From Bacteriovorax stolpii (GTDB lineage: Bacteria; Bdellovibrionota; Bacteriovoracia; Bacteriovoracales; Bacteriovoracaceae), in NCBI GenBank assembly GCA_945905815.1, contig CAMDQH010000005.1, forward strand, positions 1 to 64,000: a DNA stretch of 64,000 nt, read 5' to 3'. Positions 35,298-44,754 of this stretch are shown here, in pieces. The notes beneath the pieces were generated by a model. It was not told where the DNA came from, searched no databases, and saw nothing but the letters and a program-made list of their open reading frames with translations. A program made the translations under genes and the position numbers. Within the stretch, counting starts at the first letter, position 1. Every line of letters begins with the position of its first letter.

Positions 35298-36337
35298 TTT
35301 TTGGAAAACAGGTAATGTGAAACGGCCCATTCTTGTCCTTTTGCATACCCGAAGAGTTCCGCGCATGACATGAAGAAAATTCGCCATCTGTTAAACCATT
35401 CTTTACTATCATCACCATAAGTTTTATTAAAAATGGCCATAATCGCTTCGCTATGATTGTCCATATTTCTTAACCAGTCTTCTGATGTCTTTTGATAATG
35501 TATTCCATCCCAAATCCAAGACTGTTGTAAATAGAGGTCTTTTTGAAACGAGTAGAGAAGATTGTGGGCCGGCATTTGACCACCAGTGAAAAAATATTTC
35601 CCCATCCAGTTATCTTCACCGTCAACTTCAAAGGGGTAGGAGTAATCTTTATGTGTAAATATATGCACAAATAGTTTCCCCTCAGGTGAGAGAACATTGG
35701 AGATCTTTGAGAGAAGTAATTCATAGTTTTTGAAATGTTCAAACATTTCAATACTCATGACACGGTCAAATGATTCAAACTCGAGCGCAAGACTTTCAAG
35801 TTGCGAAATATCTCTAGTTAAAACCATTACATTCTTAAGACCTCTTTTTTTGGCTTCACTATCGATGTAAGTTTTTTGCGAAGAAGAGTTGGAGATCGCA
35901 ACAATCTTAGCATTAGGGAATTTCGTTGCCATGAAAAGCGTTAATGAACCCCAACCACACCCTAATTCCAAAATTCGCATGCCATCTTTGATCTCAGCTC
36001 TTTGGCAGCTAATTGTTAAGGCCGAATCTTCAGCATCATCCAGAGAAGTTGTTGAATCAGGGTAATAGGCGGAGCTGTATTTTAAGTTCTTTCCAAGAAC
36101 TCTTAAGAAAAAGTCTGCTGGCAATTCATAATGTTGCTCATTTGCATCTTTGGTGTGGACTGCAAGCGGAGAATTTATTAGGCCAAGTCGATATTTTTCT
36201 GCCTCTGCTTGTGTCTTACATAACGAATGAGTATCTAGTTCATCTAATCTAGTTTTACATAATTTTCTAATACCGAAACGAATTGCCGTATCTGGAATTT
36301 GACCCTTTTCCATCGCCTTAATAAAATGTTCAATCAT
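35294..36337 (-). CDS. CFA synthase-like SAM methyltransferase
   Basis: 347 residues. The SAM-binding motif ILELGCGWGSLTLFMA and the following VAISNSSSQKTYID, EMFEHFKNY and a C-terminal FMSCAELFGYAKGQEW segment place it in the cyclopropane-fatty-acid-synthase-like family, in the branch related to plant coclaurine N-methyltransferase-like proteins. It lacks the N-terminal CFA domain of the neighbouring enzyme. It overlaps the next CFA gene by four bases. Two related methyltransferases in a row suggest two successive methylations, or different acceptors, on the acyl chain (inference). Confidence 0.88.
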   Translation of the reverse strand: MIEHFIKAMEKGQIPDTAIRFGIRKLCKTRLDELDTHSLCKTQAEAEKYRLGLINSPLAVHTKDANEQHYELPADFFLRVLGKNLKYSSAYYPDSTTSLDDAEDSALTISCQRAEIKDGMRILELGCGWGSLTLFMATKFPNAKIVAISNSSSQKTYIDSEAKKRGLKNVMVLTRDISQLESLALEFESFDRVMSIEMFEHFKNYELLLSKISNVLSPEGKLFVHIFTHKDYSYPFEVDGEDNWMGKYFFTGGQMPAHNLLYSFQKDLYLQQSWIWDGIHYQKTSEDWLRNMDNHSEAIMAIFNKTYGDDSKEWFNRWRIFFMSCAELFGYAKGQEWAVSHYLFSKK

Positions 36338-37611
36338 AGAAGACTCCTGTTACGGTAATTTGTTTTAGTTAAAGTCATTTGAGAAAGTCCGATCGCCCTT
36401 TCGCGAAATCCGCCCTCACAATATGAGAAGTAATACTGCCATAAGCGGTAAAGAAAATCAGGATAACCTAATTTGGTAATTTCAGCTTTGTTTTTGCCTA
36501 GGCGAACAGACCAGTCTTTGAGAGTATGAGCATAATCTTCTGCAAAGTCTTTTTGATCAATTAAAACCATGTCTGTTTTATTTGTTATAGAATTCATAAT
36601 TGCATTTACAGACGGTATACCTGTCCCAGGGAAGATATGGCGCTGGATAAAATCGACGGATTTCCTAGCATTCTTATAATACTGATCACGAATAGTAATA
36701 GCTTGCAGAACCATTATACCATTGGGCTTAATGAGGCTCGAGCATTTCGCAAAGAATACATCAAGATTATCAAGCCCTACGGCCTCAATCATCTCAACTG
36801 AAATCAATTTATCATACACTCCAGTCAGTTTTCGATAGTCATCAAATAAAACAGTGATTCGGTCTTGTAGCCCGGCATGCTTAACCTTTTCAGTAGCATA
36901 GGTAAATTGTTCTATTGAGATGGTAGTCGTCGTAACACGACAACCAAATGTTTTAGCGGCATAAATTGCGAGAGACCCCCAACCTGTTCCAATCTCAATT
37001 AAATGTTCTTCAGGTTTTAGGTCCAGCTTTTGACAAAGGGTCATTATTTTTAATTCTGAAGCCTCATGAAGCGTAGAATCTTTATTTTGATATACTCCTG
37101 AACTATACATCATGGTTTCGTCGAGGAAGAGCTTAAAGAAATCATTTCCAATGTCATAGTGGGACCGAATATTTGCAAGACTTCCGTTAATCGTATTGCC
37201 CCTCAGTCCGTGAAAGACACGTTGAATCGGTTGTAGTAAACTCCCAATGCCACCGTCAATTGATTGTAGAAGATCTCGATTGATAACAAAAATTCTGACT
37301 AAATTCGTTAAATCATCAGTGTCCCAGTCGCCATCTACATAACTTTCACCATTCCCAATGCTTCCACCCAAAAGTGTACGAGAATAGAAACTGCTGCGAT
37401 AAACGATAATTTTACATTGTAAGGCCGCATTAGATTCCCCAAACGTATATTCAGCATGAGTTTTTGCAGACCGATCAGAAATGATCAAATAACCATTCTT
37501 AAGATCTGTAAACTTATTTACAAGACCAGATATGCACCATTTATCTAAAGCAGGTAAATTAGCTACAAACTTACTGAGCGACCTATCTTTAGGTAGAACT
37601 TGAACTGTCAT
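36334..37611 (-). CDS. Cyclopropane-fatty-acyl-phospholipid synthase family protein
   Basis: 425 residues, full length for CFA synthase. An N-terminal lipid-binding domain (about 1-125) is followed by HYDIGNDFFKLFLDETMMYSSG, split here by the family's conserved FYxxFLD block, then IEIGTGWGSLAIYAA (SAM site), VEMIEAVG and QRHIFPGTGIPS, and a C-terminal YFSYCEGGF with the family cysteine. It transfers methylene or methyl from SAM to a double bond of membrane acyl chains. AAGGAG lies seven bases before ATG 37611; the start overlaps DUF1365 by 23 bases. Confidence 0.9.
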   Translation of the reverse strand: MTVQVLPKDRSLSKFVANLPALDKWCISGLVNKFTDLKNGYLIISDRSAKTHAEYTFGESNAALQCKIIVYRSSFYSRTLLGGSIGNGESYVDGDWDTDDLTNLVRIFVINRDLLQSIDGGIGSLLQPIQRVFHGLRGNTINGSLANIRSHYDIGNDFFKLFLDETMMYSSGVYQNKDSTLHEASELKIMTLCQKLDLKPEEHLIEIGTGWGSLAIYAAKTFGCRVTTTTISIEQFTYATEKVKHAGLQDRITVLFDDYRKLTGVYDKLISVEMIEAVGLDNLDVFFAKCSSLIKPNGIMVLQAITIRDQYYKNARKSVDFIQRHIFPGTGIPSVNAIMNSITNKTDMVLIDQKDFAEDYAHTLKDWSVRLGKNKAEITKLGYPDFLYRLWQYYFSYCEGGFRERAIGLSQMTLTKTNYRNRSLL

Positions 37612-38368
37612 GAAACTTCTCCTTCAAGGGATGCGTGTAGAAAGGCATTCTTTTGATCAATAATATGAGTGCTTGAAAATAAATAGCGAGCATTGTTTTA
37701 AAAGTTACAAATGGAAACTGGATAAAATATCTAAGAATATTCCCTGCGGTCAGAGGTTTCTTTTTCAATTGTAATGTGGTGTCGAAAATAACTCTTGTTT
37801 CTCCATGGTTTCGATTCTGCATGTAGACGTAAAGATTATCATTTGGATTGTGAAAAACCCAGTTGTAGTCAATGCTCATCGGCATAAATGGTGATACATG
37901 AAAATCTTTAGGGAATTGAAAAGTATTTATTTGCTCTTTAGTTGTCTTAAATACCTGGGCGTGTTTTTCGCCCCAAGGAGTGTTCGTGATTTCAGATACT
38001 ATAAATTGTAGGGTTTCTCCATCTTCTTCATAGCAGTAATAAAAAGTCACAGGATTGAAGCAAAACCCAAAATAAGAAATATTGCAAAGGATTCGAATTG
38101 GACCAGTACATTTTTGTTGCGTCTTTTCGAAAATAAGATCTCTTACGCTATCATCAAGACCCTTTGCCTCTTGTCCTAAATAATCTTTACGCCAAAAGGA
38201 TAAAATACCGGGTTGATTAAAAGTAAACAGAAGTGGAATATTGAATATGAGTGGAATTTCTTTTAAATCCAAAAAGTAATAACAAACACGATAGTTGAAT
38301 ATATTTGTTCGTGGAGAAAGTCTTCGATGTTCTGAAGTTCCAACGTAGATGGAGCTTTTCAGGGTCAT
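37589..38368 (-). CDS. DUF1365-family protein
   Basis: 259 residues from ATG 38368, which shares bases with the flavoprotein stop (ATGA) and has GGGGA upstream. Signatures are SIYVGTSEHRRLSPRTNIFNY, FNPVTFYYCY, EITNTPWGEKH and FHVSPFMPM, all typical of DUF1365. The biochemical role is unproven. It is nearly always found next to the COG2907 flavoprotein and a CFA-like methyltransferase, as here, and is thought to help modify membrane acyl chains. C-terminal hydrophobic residues suggest membrane association. Confidence 0.9.
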   Translation of the reverse strand: MTLKSSIYVGTSEHRRLSPRTNIFNYRVCYYFLDLKEIPLIFNIPLLFTFNQPGILSFWRKDYLGQEAKGLDDSVRDLIFEKTQQKCTGPIRILCNISYFGFCFNPVTFYYCYEEDGETLQFIVSEITNTPWGEKHAQVFKTTKEQINTFQFPKDFHVSPFMPMSIDYNWVFHNPNDNLYVYMQNRNHGETRVIFDTTLQLKKKPLTAGNILRYFIQFPFVTFKTMLAIYFQALILLIKRMPFYTHPLKEKFHDSSSST

Positions 38369-39612
38369 AAATATTCCCCAAAACAAGAACTTACATTTAA
38401 TGCACTTTTAACTCCATCTTCGTGGAATCCATTGCCCCAATAGGCACCACAGAAATGTGTACGTGTTTGAATTGTACTTATTGTTTTCCATAAATCTTGA
38501 GATTTTATTGCTTCTTGATTATAGACTGGATGGGAGTATGATATTTTTTTTATAACTTTTTTTGAGTCAATCAAATGATCCATATTTAATGAGACTAAAA
38601 ATGTTTCAGGTGATGAAATGCCTTGAAGAATATTCATGTGGTAGGTGACGGCCACTCGATCTAGTTGTATTTTTGGTAAATAGTAATTCCAACTAGCATG
38701 CCCAGCTTTGCTCTTAGGTAAGACAGTAGTATCCGTGTGCAAAATGACATCGTTAGGGCGGTAAGAGAAACCACTCATGACATTTCGCTCTTGGGCCGAT
38801 GGATCCTTCAAAATTTCTAAGGCCTGATTGGCATGGCACGCAAAAATAACGTGATCAAATTTGAGATCATTATTGATAATAACTTCGTCACTGGTTCTTG
38901 TGACTGATGCGACGGCCGTATTTATATGAATGTTTTGAGCAAAACTGGCAGTCAGTTTTGGGATATAGGAGCTGGAGCCGCCTTTGAGCACTCGCCATTT
39001 TGGCCGATTATCTACGGTTAACATTCCATGATGATGAAAAAAACGCACAAAAAAATGTAGAGGAAACTTTTTCATTTCGTTTCTGCTCGCAGACCATATT
39101 GCGGCCCCCATAGGCATCACATAATGTTCAATGAATTCATTTGAGAAATTATTTCTAATTAAATAGTCCTCGAGTGTCATATCGTCTGGTGACTGGTCCC
39201 TATATTTTAAAAAATACTCAGTGGCGCTTTTATTAAAGCGTAGAATGTCTTTTATCATCCTGTAAAATGATGGTCTAAATATGTTTCTGCGCTGGCAGAA
39301 TAAAGAGTTAATACTGGTTCCGTTATATTCGAGGCCGTTTTTTTCAACCTTAACACTAAAACTCATATGGGAATCTTTGGTTTCTATTCCAAGTTTCTCC
39401 ATAAGTTTTATGAAATTTGGGTAGTTCCTATCGTTGTGGACAATAAAACCAGTATCAATTAAGTATTCTCCTGAAGGGACCTGGATTCTATGAGTATGTG
39501 TGTGGCCTCCCAAACGAGGACCTGACTCAAATAAATGAACTTCATGCTTTGGGGCTAACATGTGGCCGCAAACCATCCCTGAAATCCCACTACCAATAAT
39601 TGCTATTTTCAA
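38365..39612 (-). CDS. FAD-dependent amine-oxidase-like flavoprotein (COG2907)
   Basis: 415 residues. The N-terminal dinucleotide site GSGISGMVCGHML with the downstream GGHTHTH and DTGFIVHNDRNYPN identify the COG2907 group of FAD proteins, distant relatives of amine oxidases and phytoene desaturases. A homologue in the singlet-oxygen-stress cluster of Rhodobacter has been tied to desaturation steps of furan fatty acid formation (recalled, not checked). It overlaps both neighbours by four bases, so it is a core member of the operon. Confidence 0.9.
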   Translation of the reverse strand: MKIAIIGSGISGMVCGHMLAPKHEVHLFESGPRLGGHTHTHRIQVPSGEYLIDTGFIVHNDRNYPNFIKLMEKLGIETKDSHMSFSVKVEKNGLEYNGTSINSLFCQRRNIFRPSFYRMIKDILRFNKSATEYFLKYRDQSPDDMTLEDYLIRNNFSNEFIEHYVMPMGAAIWSASRNEMKKFPLHFFVRFFHHHGMLTVDNRPKWRVLKGGSSSYIPKLTASFAQNIHINTAVASVTRTSDEVIINNDLKFDHVIFACHANQALEILKDPSAQERNVMSGFSYRPNDVILHTDTTVLPKSKAGHASWNYYLPKIQLDRVAVTYHMNILQGISSPETFLVSLNMDHLIDSKKVIKKISYSHPVYNQEAIKSQDLWKTISTIQTRTHFCGAYWGNGFHEDGVKSALNVSSCFGEYL

Positions 39613-40415
39613 TTACGCCTCATTTCATCTTTATTTATTCCGAGAATCAATTTTACGCTTGGGATAAGCACTGGTGTTTTTTCTTTGTAAGCAATATATT
39701 CGGGATTTTTCTCATGTCTTTTTTCAACCAAAGGTACGCCAGACACTTTCCAAAGGAGGAAAGTTAAAAATGCTGGGCCTATAATGGCCCAAAGATTTGT
39801 TCCATCAAGAGACACTAGTGATATTCCCCACCATAAAAAGGCTTCACCAAAGTAATTTGGGTGTCGACTATAGGCCCATAATCCACTTTGTAAAACCTTC
39901 GTCTGGTTCTTAACATTTGCCTTAAACCGACTTTTTTGTAAATCAGCAACTGATTCCCATATTAAACCTGTGAGCCAAATGGCCATTCCAAGATAATTGA
40001 ACCACATTAGATTTTGATTATTATTCAAATGAGAGGCAAAGAGTGGGGTGCCTACTATTACCATTAAGCCAAACTGCAATAAATAGACTTTGAAATAGGC
40101 AATAATATTGGTTTTTTGACCCCATTCTTTTCGCCAATTTGCATAACGGAAATCTTCGGGCTTCCCACTGTTACGAAAATGAATAAATGAGGTTAAACGT
40201 ATTCCCCAAATAGTAACGAGAAGCATGACTATATTTTCTCGAAGATTATTCCATCCGTTCAAAAAACAACCCGTCAAAGTAATGAAGATAAAACCAAGAC
40301 CCCAAGCTGTATCTATCACGCTTAAATTTTTCTTTATCACTGCCGTAATAAAAAAAATGTGAATAAGGACTAAAGGTCCAACAATCATGTATAACTGGTC
40401 ATTCATAACGTGCAT
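39609..40415 (-). CDS. DUF1295 membrane protein (steroid 5-alpha-reductase-like)
   Basis: 268 residues with about seven membrane segments. The end of the domain has SRHPNYFGEAFLWWGISLVSL, cut here to the conserved HPNYFGE core, followed by EKRHEKNPEYIAYKEKTPVLIP, which is the signature shared by DUF1295, steroid reductases and isoprenylcysteine methyltransferases and marks the NADPH/lipid site. It is the first gene of the lipid operon (ATG at 40415, second candidate ATG at 40406) and overlaps the flavoprotein gene by four bases. It probably reduces an unsaturated lipid. Confidence 0.88.
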   Translation of the reverse strand: MHVMNDQLYMIVGPLVLIHIFFITAVIKKNLSVIDTAWGLGFIFITLTGCFLNGWNNLRENIVMLLVTIWGIRLTSFIHFRNSGKPEDFRYANWRKEWGQKTNIIAYFKVYLLQFGLMVIVGTPLFASHLNNNQNLMWFNYLGMAIWLTGLIWESVADLQKSRFKANVKNQTKVLQSGLWAYSRHPNYFGEAFLWWGISLVSLDGTNLWAIIGPAFLTFLLWKVSGVPLVEKRHEKNPEYIAYKEKTPVLIPSVKLILGINKDEMRRN

Positions 40416-40504
40416 ATTTTCTCAAATTAAGAAGGCTTCTGCACTAGACAATGCATGAACAGAATGTGTTGAATGACGAGATGCGTTTAATATAGTATTT
40501 CGAC

Positions 40505-42385
40505 ATGAAAGAAAACAACTCTGCAAAATATAAAGGCCTCTTGGCCTTATCCGCTCTTGGCGTAGTTTATGGTGACATTGGAACCAGTCCATTATACGCA
40601 TTAAAAGAATCATTTCATCATGCTCATAATATTGCTGTGGCACCTGAGAATATTTTCGGGATTCTTTCTCTCATCTTTTGGTCACTCATTATTGTAGTTT
40701 CAGTCAAATATCTAGTTTTCATTGTTCGTGCTGACAACCAAGGCGAAGGTGGCGTTTTAGCGCTTACGGCACTGCTTGGCACAATTAGTTTAAAATCACC
40801 TCGTACATTACGCATTTTGACTCTGCTTGGAATTTTTGGGACTGCTCTCCTATACGGAGATGGAATCATTACGCCAGCGATTTCTGTTCTTTCGGCGGTA
40901 GAAGGACTTGAGTTTGCGGCCCCCAAGCTTCATGACTTTATTATTCCAATAACCGTCGCTATTTTGATCGGTCTATTTTCTATTCAAAAACATGGAACAA
41001 CCAAGGTTGGAAAGGTCTTCGGGCCAATTACTTTGCTTTGGTTTTTTATCTTAATTATTTTAGGACTTTCAAAAATTATTGAGCGACCTGATATCTTGAT
41101 GGCGGTAAATCCTTATTACGCTGTTAAGTTTTTCATGATTAACCAGTGGAAAGGTTTTGTAGTCCTAGGTTCTGTTTTTCTCGTCGTGACGGGCGGGGAG
41201 GCCCTTTATTCAGATCTGGGACACTTTGGAAAAAGCCCCATTCGAATTGCTTGGTTCGTTGTAGTTTTACCAGCATTAATTATAAATTATTTTGGACAGG
41301 GAGCTTTGCTCTTACAAAATCCAAGTGCCATTGAAAGTCCTTTTTTCTTAATGGCGCCTTCATGGGCACTTATTCCATTAGTTATTATTGCGACTCTTTC
41401 AACTTGCATTGCTTCTCAGGCTTTAATCACTGGAGTCTTCTCTTTAACCATGCAGGCAGTTCAACTTCAATACATTCCTCGTCTTACAATAGATCACACT
41501 TCGAGTGAAGAGTTCGGTCAGATTTATGTCAAAACTGTGAACACTTTTTTGATGGTTTCTTGCATAGCCTTGGTCTTAGCTTTTAAATCTTCCAGTAATC
41601 TTGCAGCGGCCTATGGTATTGCTGTGACTACTACCATGGTGATTACGACCATTCTTTTCTACTTTGTAGCGGTCTATAGCTGGAATTGGTACAAAGTACC
41701 TGCTTTTCTTTTGTGCGGATTCTTTTTAGTAATCGAAGGGTCTTTTTGGGGTGCAAACTTACTTAAAGTCATTCATGGTGGTTGGTTTCCACTAGTTGTT
41801 GGCGCCATCATTTTTACCATCATGACAACTTGGTACAAGGGACGTCAGATTCTTTCTTCTCGTATGCTTGAAATCATTACTCCAATTAGTGATTTTCTTC
41901 ATAATATACGGACAAATCCTTCACACAGAGTGCCAGGTGTTTCAGTCTATATGTCTGGTCATCCACAATATACTCCACCAACTTTAGCGCAAAGCTTTAA
42001 GCATTTCAAATGTATCCATGAGCATGTGATTATTCTTTTTATTCAAACAGTAGATATTCCCCATGTTCCTGAATCAAACCGCGTAAGACTTCAGAACATT
42101 GGCCCGCATATTTATAAAGTTGTTATCCAATACGGCTTTATGGATCTTCCTAATGTGCCTTTGGCGATGAAAGGGCTTCAGCTTGATGGTGGTCTACTCT
42201 TTGATGCCGATCATTCAACATTCTTTTTAGGAAGGGAACATATCATTGCGACTAAGCGAAAAGGGATGGCACTCTGGCGGGAAAAACTTTTTGCTATGAT
42301 GTCCAGGAATGCTCAGCCGGCAACTCACTTTTTCCAGATTCCACGAAATAGAGTTTTTGAAATAGGCTCAATGATCGAACTTTAA
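40505..42385 (+). CDS. kup: Kup-type potassium uptake transporter
   Basis: 626 residues with about 12 membrane segments. The start LSALGVVYGDIGTSPLYAL, then RADNQGEGGVLALTAL and LLYGDGIITPAISVLSAVEG (motif cores quoted in parts) are diagnostic of Kup/HAK/KT transporters, which take up potassium with protons. The cytoplasmic C-terminal part (about 480-626) is of normal size. It is divergent from the lipid operon; 89 bases separate the two starts. The TonB-dependent receptor follows 13 bases downstream, so the two may be co-transcribed. Confidence 0.95.
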   Translation: MKENNSAKYKGLLALSALGVVYGDIGTSPLYALKESFHHAHNIAVAPENIFGILSLIFWSLIIVVSVKYLVFIVRADNQGEGGVLALTALLGTISLKSPRTLRILTLLGIFGTALLYGDGIITPAISVLSAVEGLEFAAPKLHDFIIPITVAILIGLFSIQKHGTTKVGKVFGPITLLWFFILIILGLSKIIERPDILMAVNPYYAVKFFMINQWKGFVVLGSVFLVVTGGEALYSDLGHFGKSPIRIAWFVVVLPALIINYFGQGALLLQNPSAIESPFFLMAPSWALIPLVIIATLSTCIASQALITGVFSLTMQAVQLQYIPRLTIDHTSSEEFGQIYVKTVNTFLMVSCIALVLAFKSSSNLAAAYGIAVTTTMVITTILFYFVAVYSWNWYKVPAFLLCGFFLVIEGSFWGANLLKVIHGGWFPLVVGAIIFTIMTTWYKGRQILSSRMLEIITPISDFLHNIRTNPSHRVPGVSVYMSGHPQYTPPTLAQSFKHFKCIHEHVIILFIQTVDIPHVPESNRVRLQNIGPHIYKVVIQYGFMDLPNVPLAMKGLQLDGGLLFDADHSTFFLGREHIIATKRKGMALWREKLFAMMSRNAQPATHFFQIPRNRVFEIGSMIEL

Positions 42386-42398
42386 AGGATAATTAGAC

Positions 42399-44342
42399 AT
42401 GTTTTTAATTTTTTTGCCTCTGCTTTTTTTGCCGGCTTTTGCCGATGAACTTCTTGATACCATTAAGATTATCCACCAAAGCACTCCAAGTACTCTTGTC
42501 GATTTTGTTCCAAGTGCTGTGAACCTAAAAAAAAATGAATTGAGAAAACGTCGCGAAAGCACTTTGGGTGATACTTTAAAAAATGAAGCCGGTGTACAAA
42601 GCACATCATTTGGTCCCAATGCTTCCCGACCCATCATCCGTGGTTTGGACGGCGACCGCATTCGTGTTTTACAAAATGGACTAGGTGTCTTGGATGCGTC
42701 TTCACAAAGTGCTGATCATGCTGTGCCTGTAGATACTCTTGTGATTGATTCCGTTGAAGTTGTACGAGGTCCTACGAGTATGCTCTACGGTTCGAGTGCT
42801 GTTGGCGGAGTTGTGAACATTGTCACCAATCGCATACATTCAACATTTGAAGAGGGAAGTCTGCAGGAAGTACAGGTGCAAGGGGATTCATCACAGGACA
42901 CCTTAAGTACAGGGGCGAAGATTGATTACGGCGCTAATAAATGGATGTTCCATTTTGATGGTGGCTATAGAAATGCCAATGATCTGAACGTTCCCAAAGC
43001 AGATAAAAAAGAGCGAGTCAGCGATCCTGGCGAGATCATGAATGTTGAAAAAATTCCTAATACCGGTAGCGTTCAAAAATCTGCCGCTTTAGGGGTATCA
43101 AAAATATTTGATAACGGCTTTTTAGGAATGTCATATAACTTCTATGATAATTTCTATGGATCAGTGGCAGAACCTAGCGTTGATATTAAAATGAAACAAA
43201 ATCGTCTTGAACTAAATGGCGAGTATTTGGTCAAGGGTGATCTTCTTAAAACGATTCAATTGAAAACGGCGCAGTCAGATTATTCCCACAAAGAATTTGA
43301 ATCCGGTCTGGTTGGCACCACATTCAGTAATGAAGGCAATGAGACTCGTTTAGAGTTTTTGACAGAGGCATCAAATATAAAAGGCGTTAGTGGTCTTCAA
43401 ACTCAGATCTTTAATTTTAAAGCGGCGGGTGATGAAGCCTTCTTGCCACCTTCTCGAAATCAAATACTATCCGCTTTTACATTGCAAGAATTAGCGAGTG
43501 GTAGCAGTTTTTATAGTTTTGGCACACGCATAGAGTCCGCAAATATTGATAAGCAAACTTCAGGAGAAAAGGAAAAAAACTTTACCGGCCTGAACGGGTC
43601 ATTAGGTTTACGTCATCAATTTTCTGAGACCCATACTGGACTTGCCACTTTTAGTTACACCGAACGCCTGCCAAACTTCCAAGAGCTTTACGCAGATGGA
43701 TTTCATGTGGCCGCCGGTACTTTTGAGCAAGGGGATGAAAATCTTAAAAAGGAAAAGGCATTTTCTCTTGATATGCAGTTAAAATATAAATCTGATTCTG
43801 TTGAGACTAGTTTTAGTATTTATGGTCAGAAATTTAAAGATTACATTTCTCTTTTCTTCACAGACACACCGTCTTCAGAGCCGGGTGTGAATGTTTCTGA
43901 ATTCCAGCAAGTCGATGCGATTTTTTACGGAGCTGAATTTGAAGGTAAAAAGAGATTAGGTTATTCTCCTTATCACTTAGTTACCAGAGCGGATATTGTT
44001 CGAGCCAAAGATCAAGATTCGGGAAAAGATCTGCCACGGATTTCGCCTCCAAGATTCGCTCTTGGACTAGAAATGGCAAAAGATCGATGGGTTTGGGATG
44101 TTGAGGCACAACACAGTTTTGAGCAAACCAAGACTGCTGACAATGAAACAAACACAGATGGCTTTACCTTGCTTAATGCTGGTATGACTTATGATTTGGT
44201 CAAAAATAATGGCAAGTGGAGTTTCTTTGGTCGATTTAGAAACATTTTCAACCAGGTAGCGAGACTTCATACTTCAACTGTTAAAGACATTGCTCCTTTA
44301 GCGGGACGTAACGTTGTTGCAGGTGTGCAGTACTCTTTCTAA
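42399..44342 (+). CDS. TonB-dependent outer-membrane receptor, ZnuD-like
   Basis: 647 residues with a signal peptide (cleaved near AFA-DE). The plug domain has NASRPIIRGLDGDRIRVLQN, SADHAVPVDTL and VEVVRGPTSMLYGSSAVGG, which resemble the zinc/heme receptor ZnuD more than siderophore receptors. A beta-barrel of about 500 residues follows and ends with an aromatic residue (QYSF), as needed for outer-membrane insertion. A histidine-rich zinc loop typical of ZnuD is not obvious, so zinc is only a suggestion. Energy would come from a TonB such as the one encoded at 33425. Confidence 0.88.
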   Translation: MFLIFLPLLFLPAFADELLDTIKIIHQSTPSTLVDFVPSAVNLKKNELRKRRESTLGDTLKNEAGVQSTSFGPNASRPIIRGLDGDRIRVLQNGLGVLDASSQSADHAVPVDTLVIDSVEVVRGPTSMLYGSSAVGGVVNIVTNRIHSTFEEGSLQEVQVQGDSSQDTLSTGAKIDYGANKWMFHFDGGYRNANDLNVPKADKKERVSDPGEIMNVEKIPNTGSVQKSAALGVSKIFDNGFLGMSYNFYDNFYGSVAEPSVDIKMKQNRLELNGEYLVKGDLLKTIQLKTAQSDYSHKEFESGLVGTTFSNEGNETRLEFLTEASNIKGVSGLQTQIFNFKAAGDEAFLPPSRNQILSAFTLQELASGSSFYSFGTRIESANIDKQTSGEKEKNFTGLNGSLGLRHQFSETHTGLATFSYTERLPNFQELYADGFHVAAGTFEQGDENLKKEKAFSLDMQLKYKSDSVETSFSIYGQKFKDYISLFFTDTPSSEPGVNVSEFQQVDAIFYGAEFEGKKRLGYSPYHLVTRADIVRAKDQDSGKDLPRISPPRFALGLEMAKDRWVWDVEAQHSFEQTKTADNETNTDGFTLLNAGMTYDLVKNNGKWSFFGRFRNIFNQVARLHTSTVKDIAPLAGRNVVAGVQYSF

Positions 44343-44602
44343 AGACCACGCCTATAATATCCTTCATTTTCATAAAGCATTTTCTGTTTTTCCAGATCAT
44401 GCTTTATTATTTCATCATCTTTGTTTTTTTCTTTCTCAAACTCGTCACTTCTAGCGCTCCCAAGAGTCGTGGTTGATGGTGCATGTTCCATCTTTTGCTT
44501 TTCTTTCGTATTAATGGGCCTCGCTTCAATTTGCTCAGTGTTCGCAAAAATCGCTGAATTAATGGAGTAAAAAACAAAGGGCAACAAGATTGATCGGATC
44601 AT
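44339..44602 (-). CDS. Small secreted charged protein
   Basis: 87 residues from ATG 44602, chosen for AGGAGG about five bases upstream and for the signal peptide (cleaved near IFA-NT). The mature part is very hydrophilic, rich in Glu and Lys, with a probable helix (EKEKNKDDEIIKHDLEKQK core) and no cysteine. No family recognised. Its 3' end overlaps the convergent receptor gene by four bases. Confidence 0.65.
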   Translation of the reverse strand: MIRSILLPFVFYSINSAIFANTEQIEARPINTKEKQKMEHAPSTTTLGSARSDEFEKEKNKDDEIIKHDLEKQKMLYENEGYYRRGL

Positions 44603-44711
44603 GAGAACCTCCTGTTCGTAACAGGATAAGGTTTTGCAACTCACGTGCCGCACTTCTCAGGTTTCAAGTCATGGGATAAAGGTTGAATAGTAACTGAGTG
44701 ATCTGGAAATA

Positions 44712-44742
44712 GAAAAAAAAAAGCCACCCGAAGGTGGCTTTT
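44712..44742 (-). terminator. Rho-independent terminator of the metzincin gene
   Basis: AAGCCACC (44721-44728) and GGTGGCTT (44733-44740) close a CGAA loop. On the minus strand a run of eight or more T follows. It lies about 15 bases beyond the stop of the gene ending at 44755. Confidence 0.92.
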
Positions 44743-44754
44743 GTACTCGTTAAC

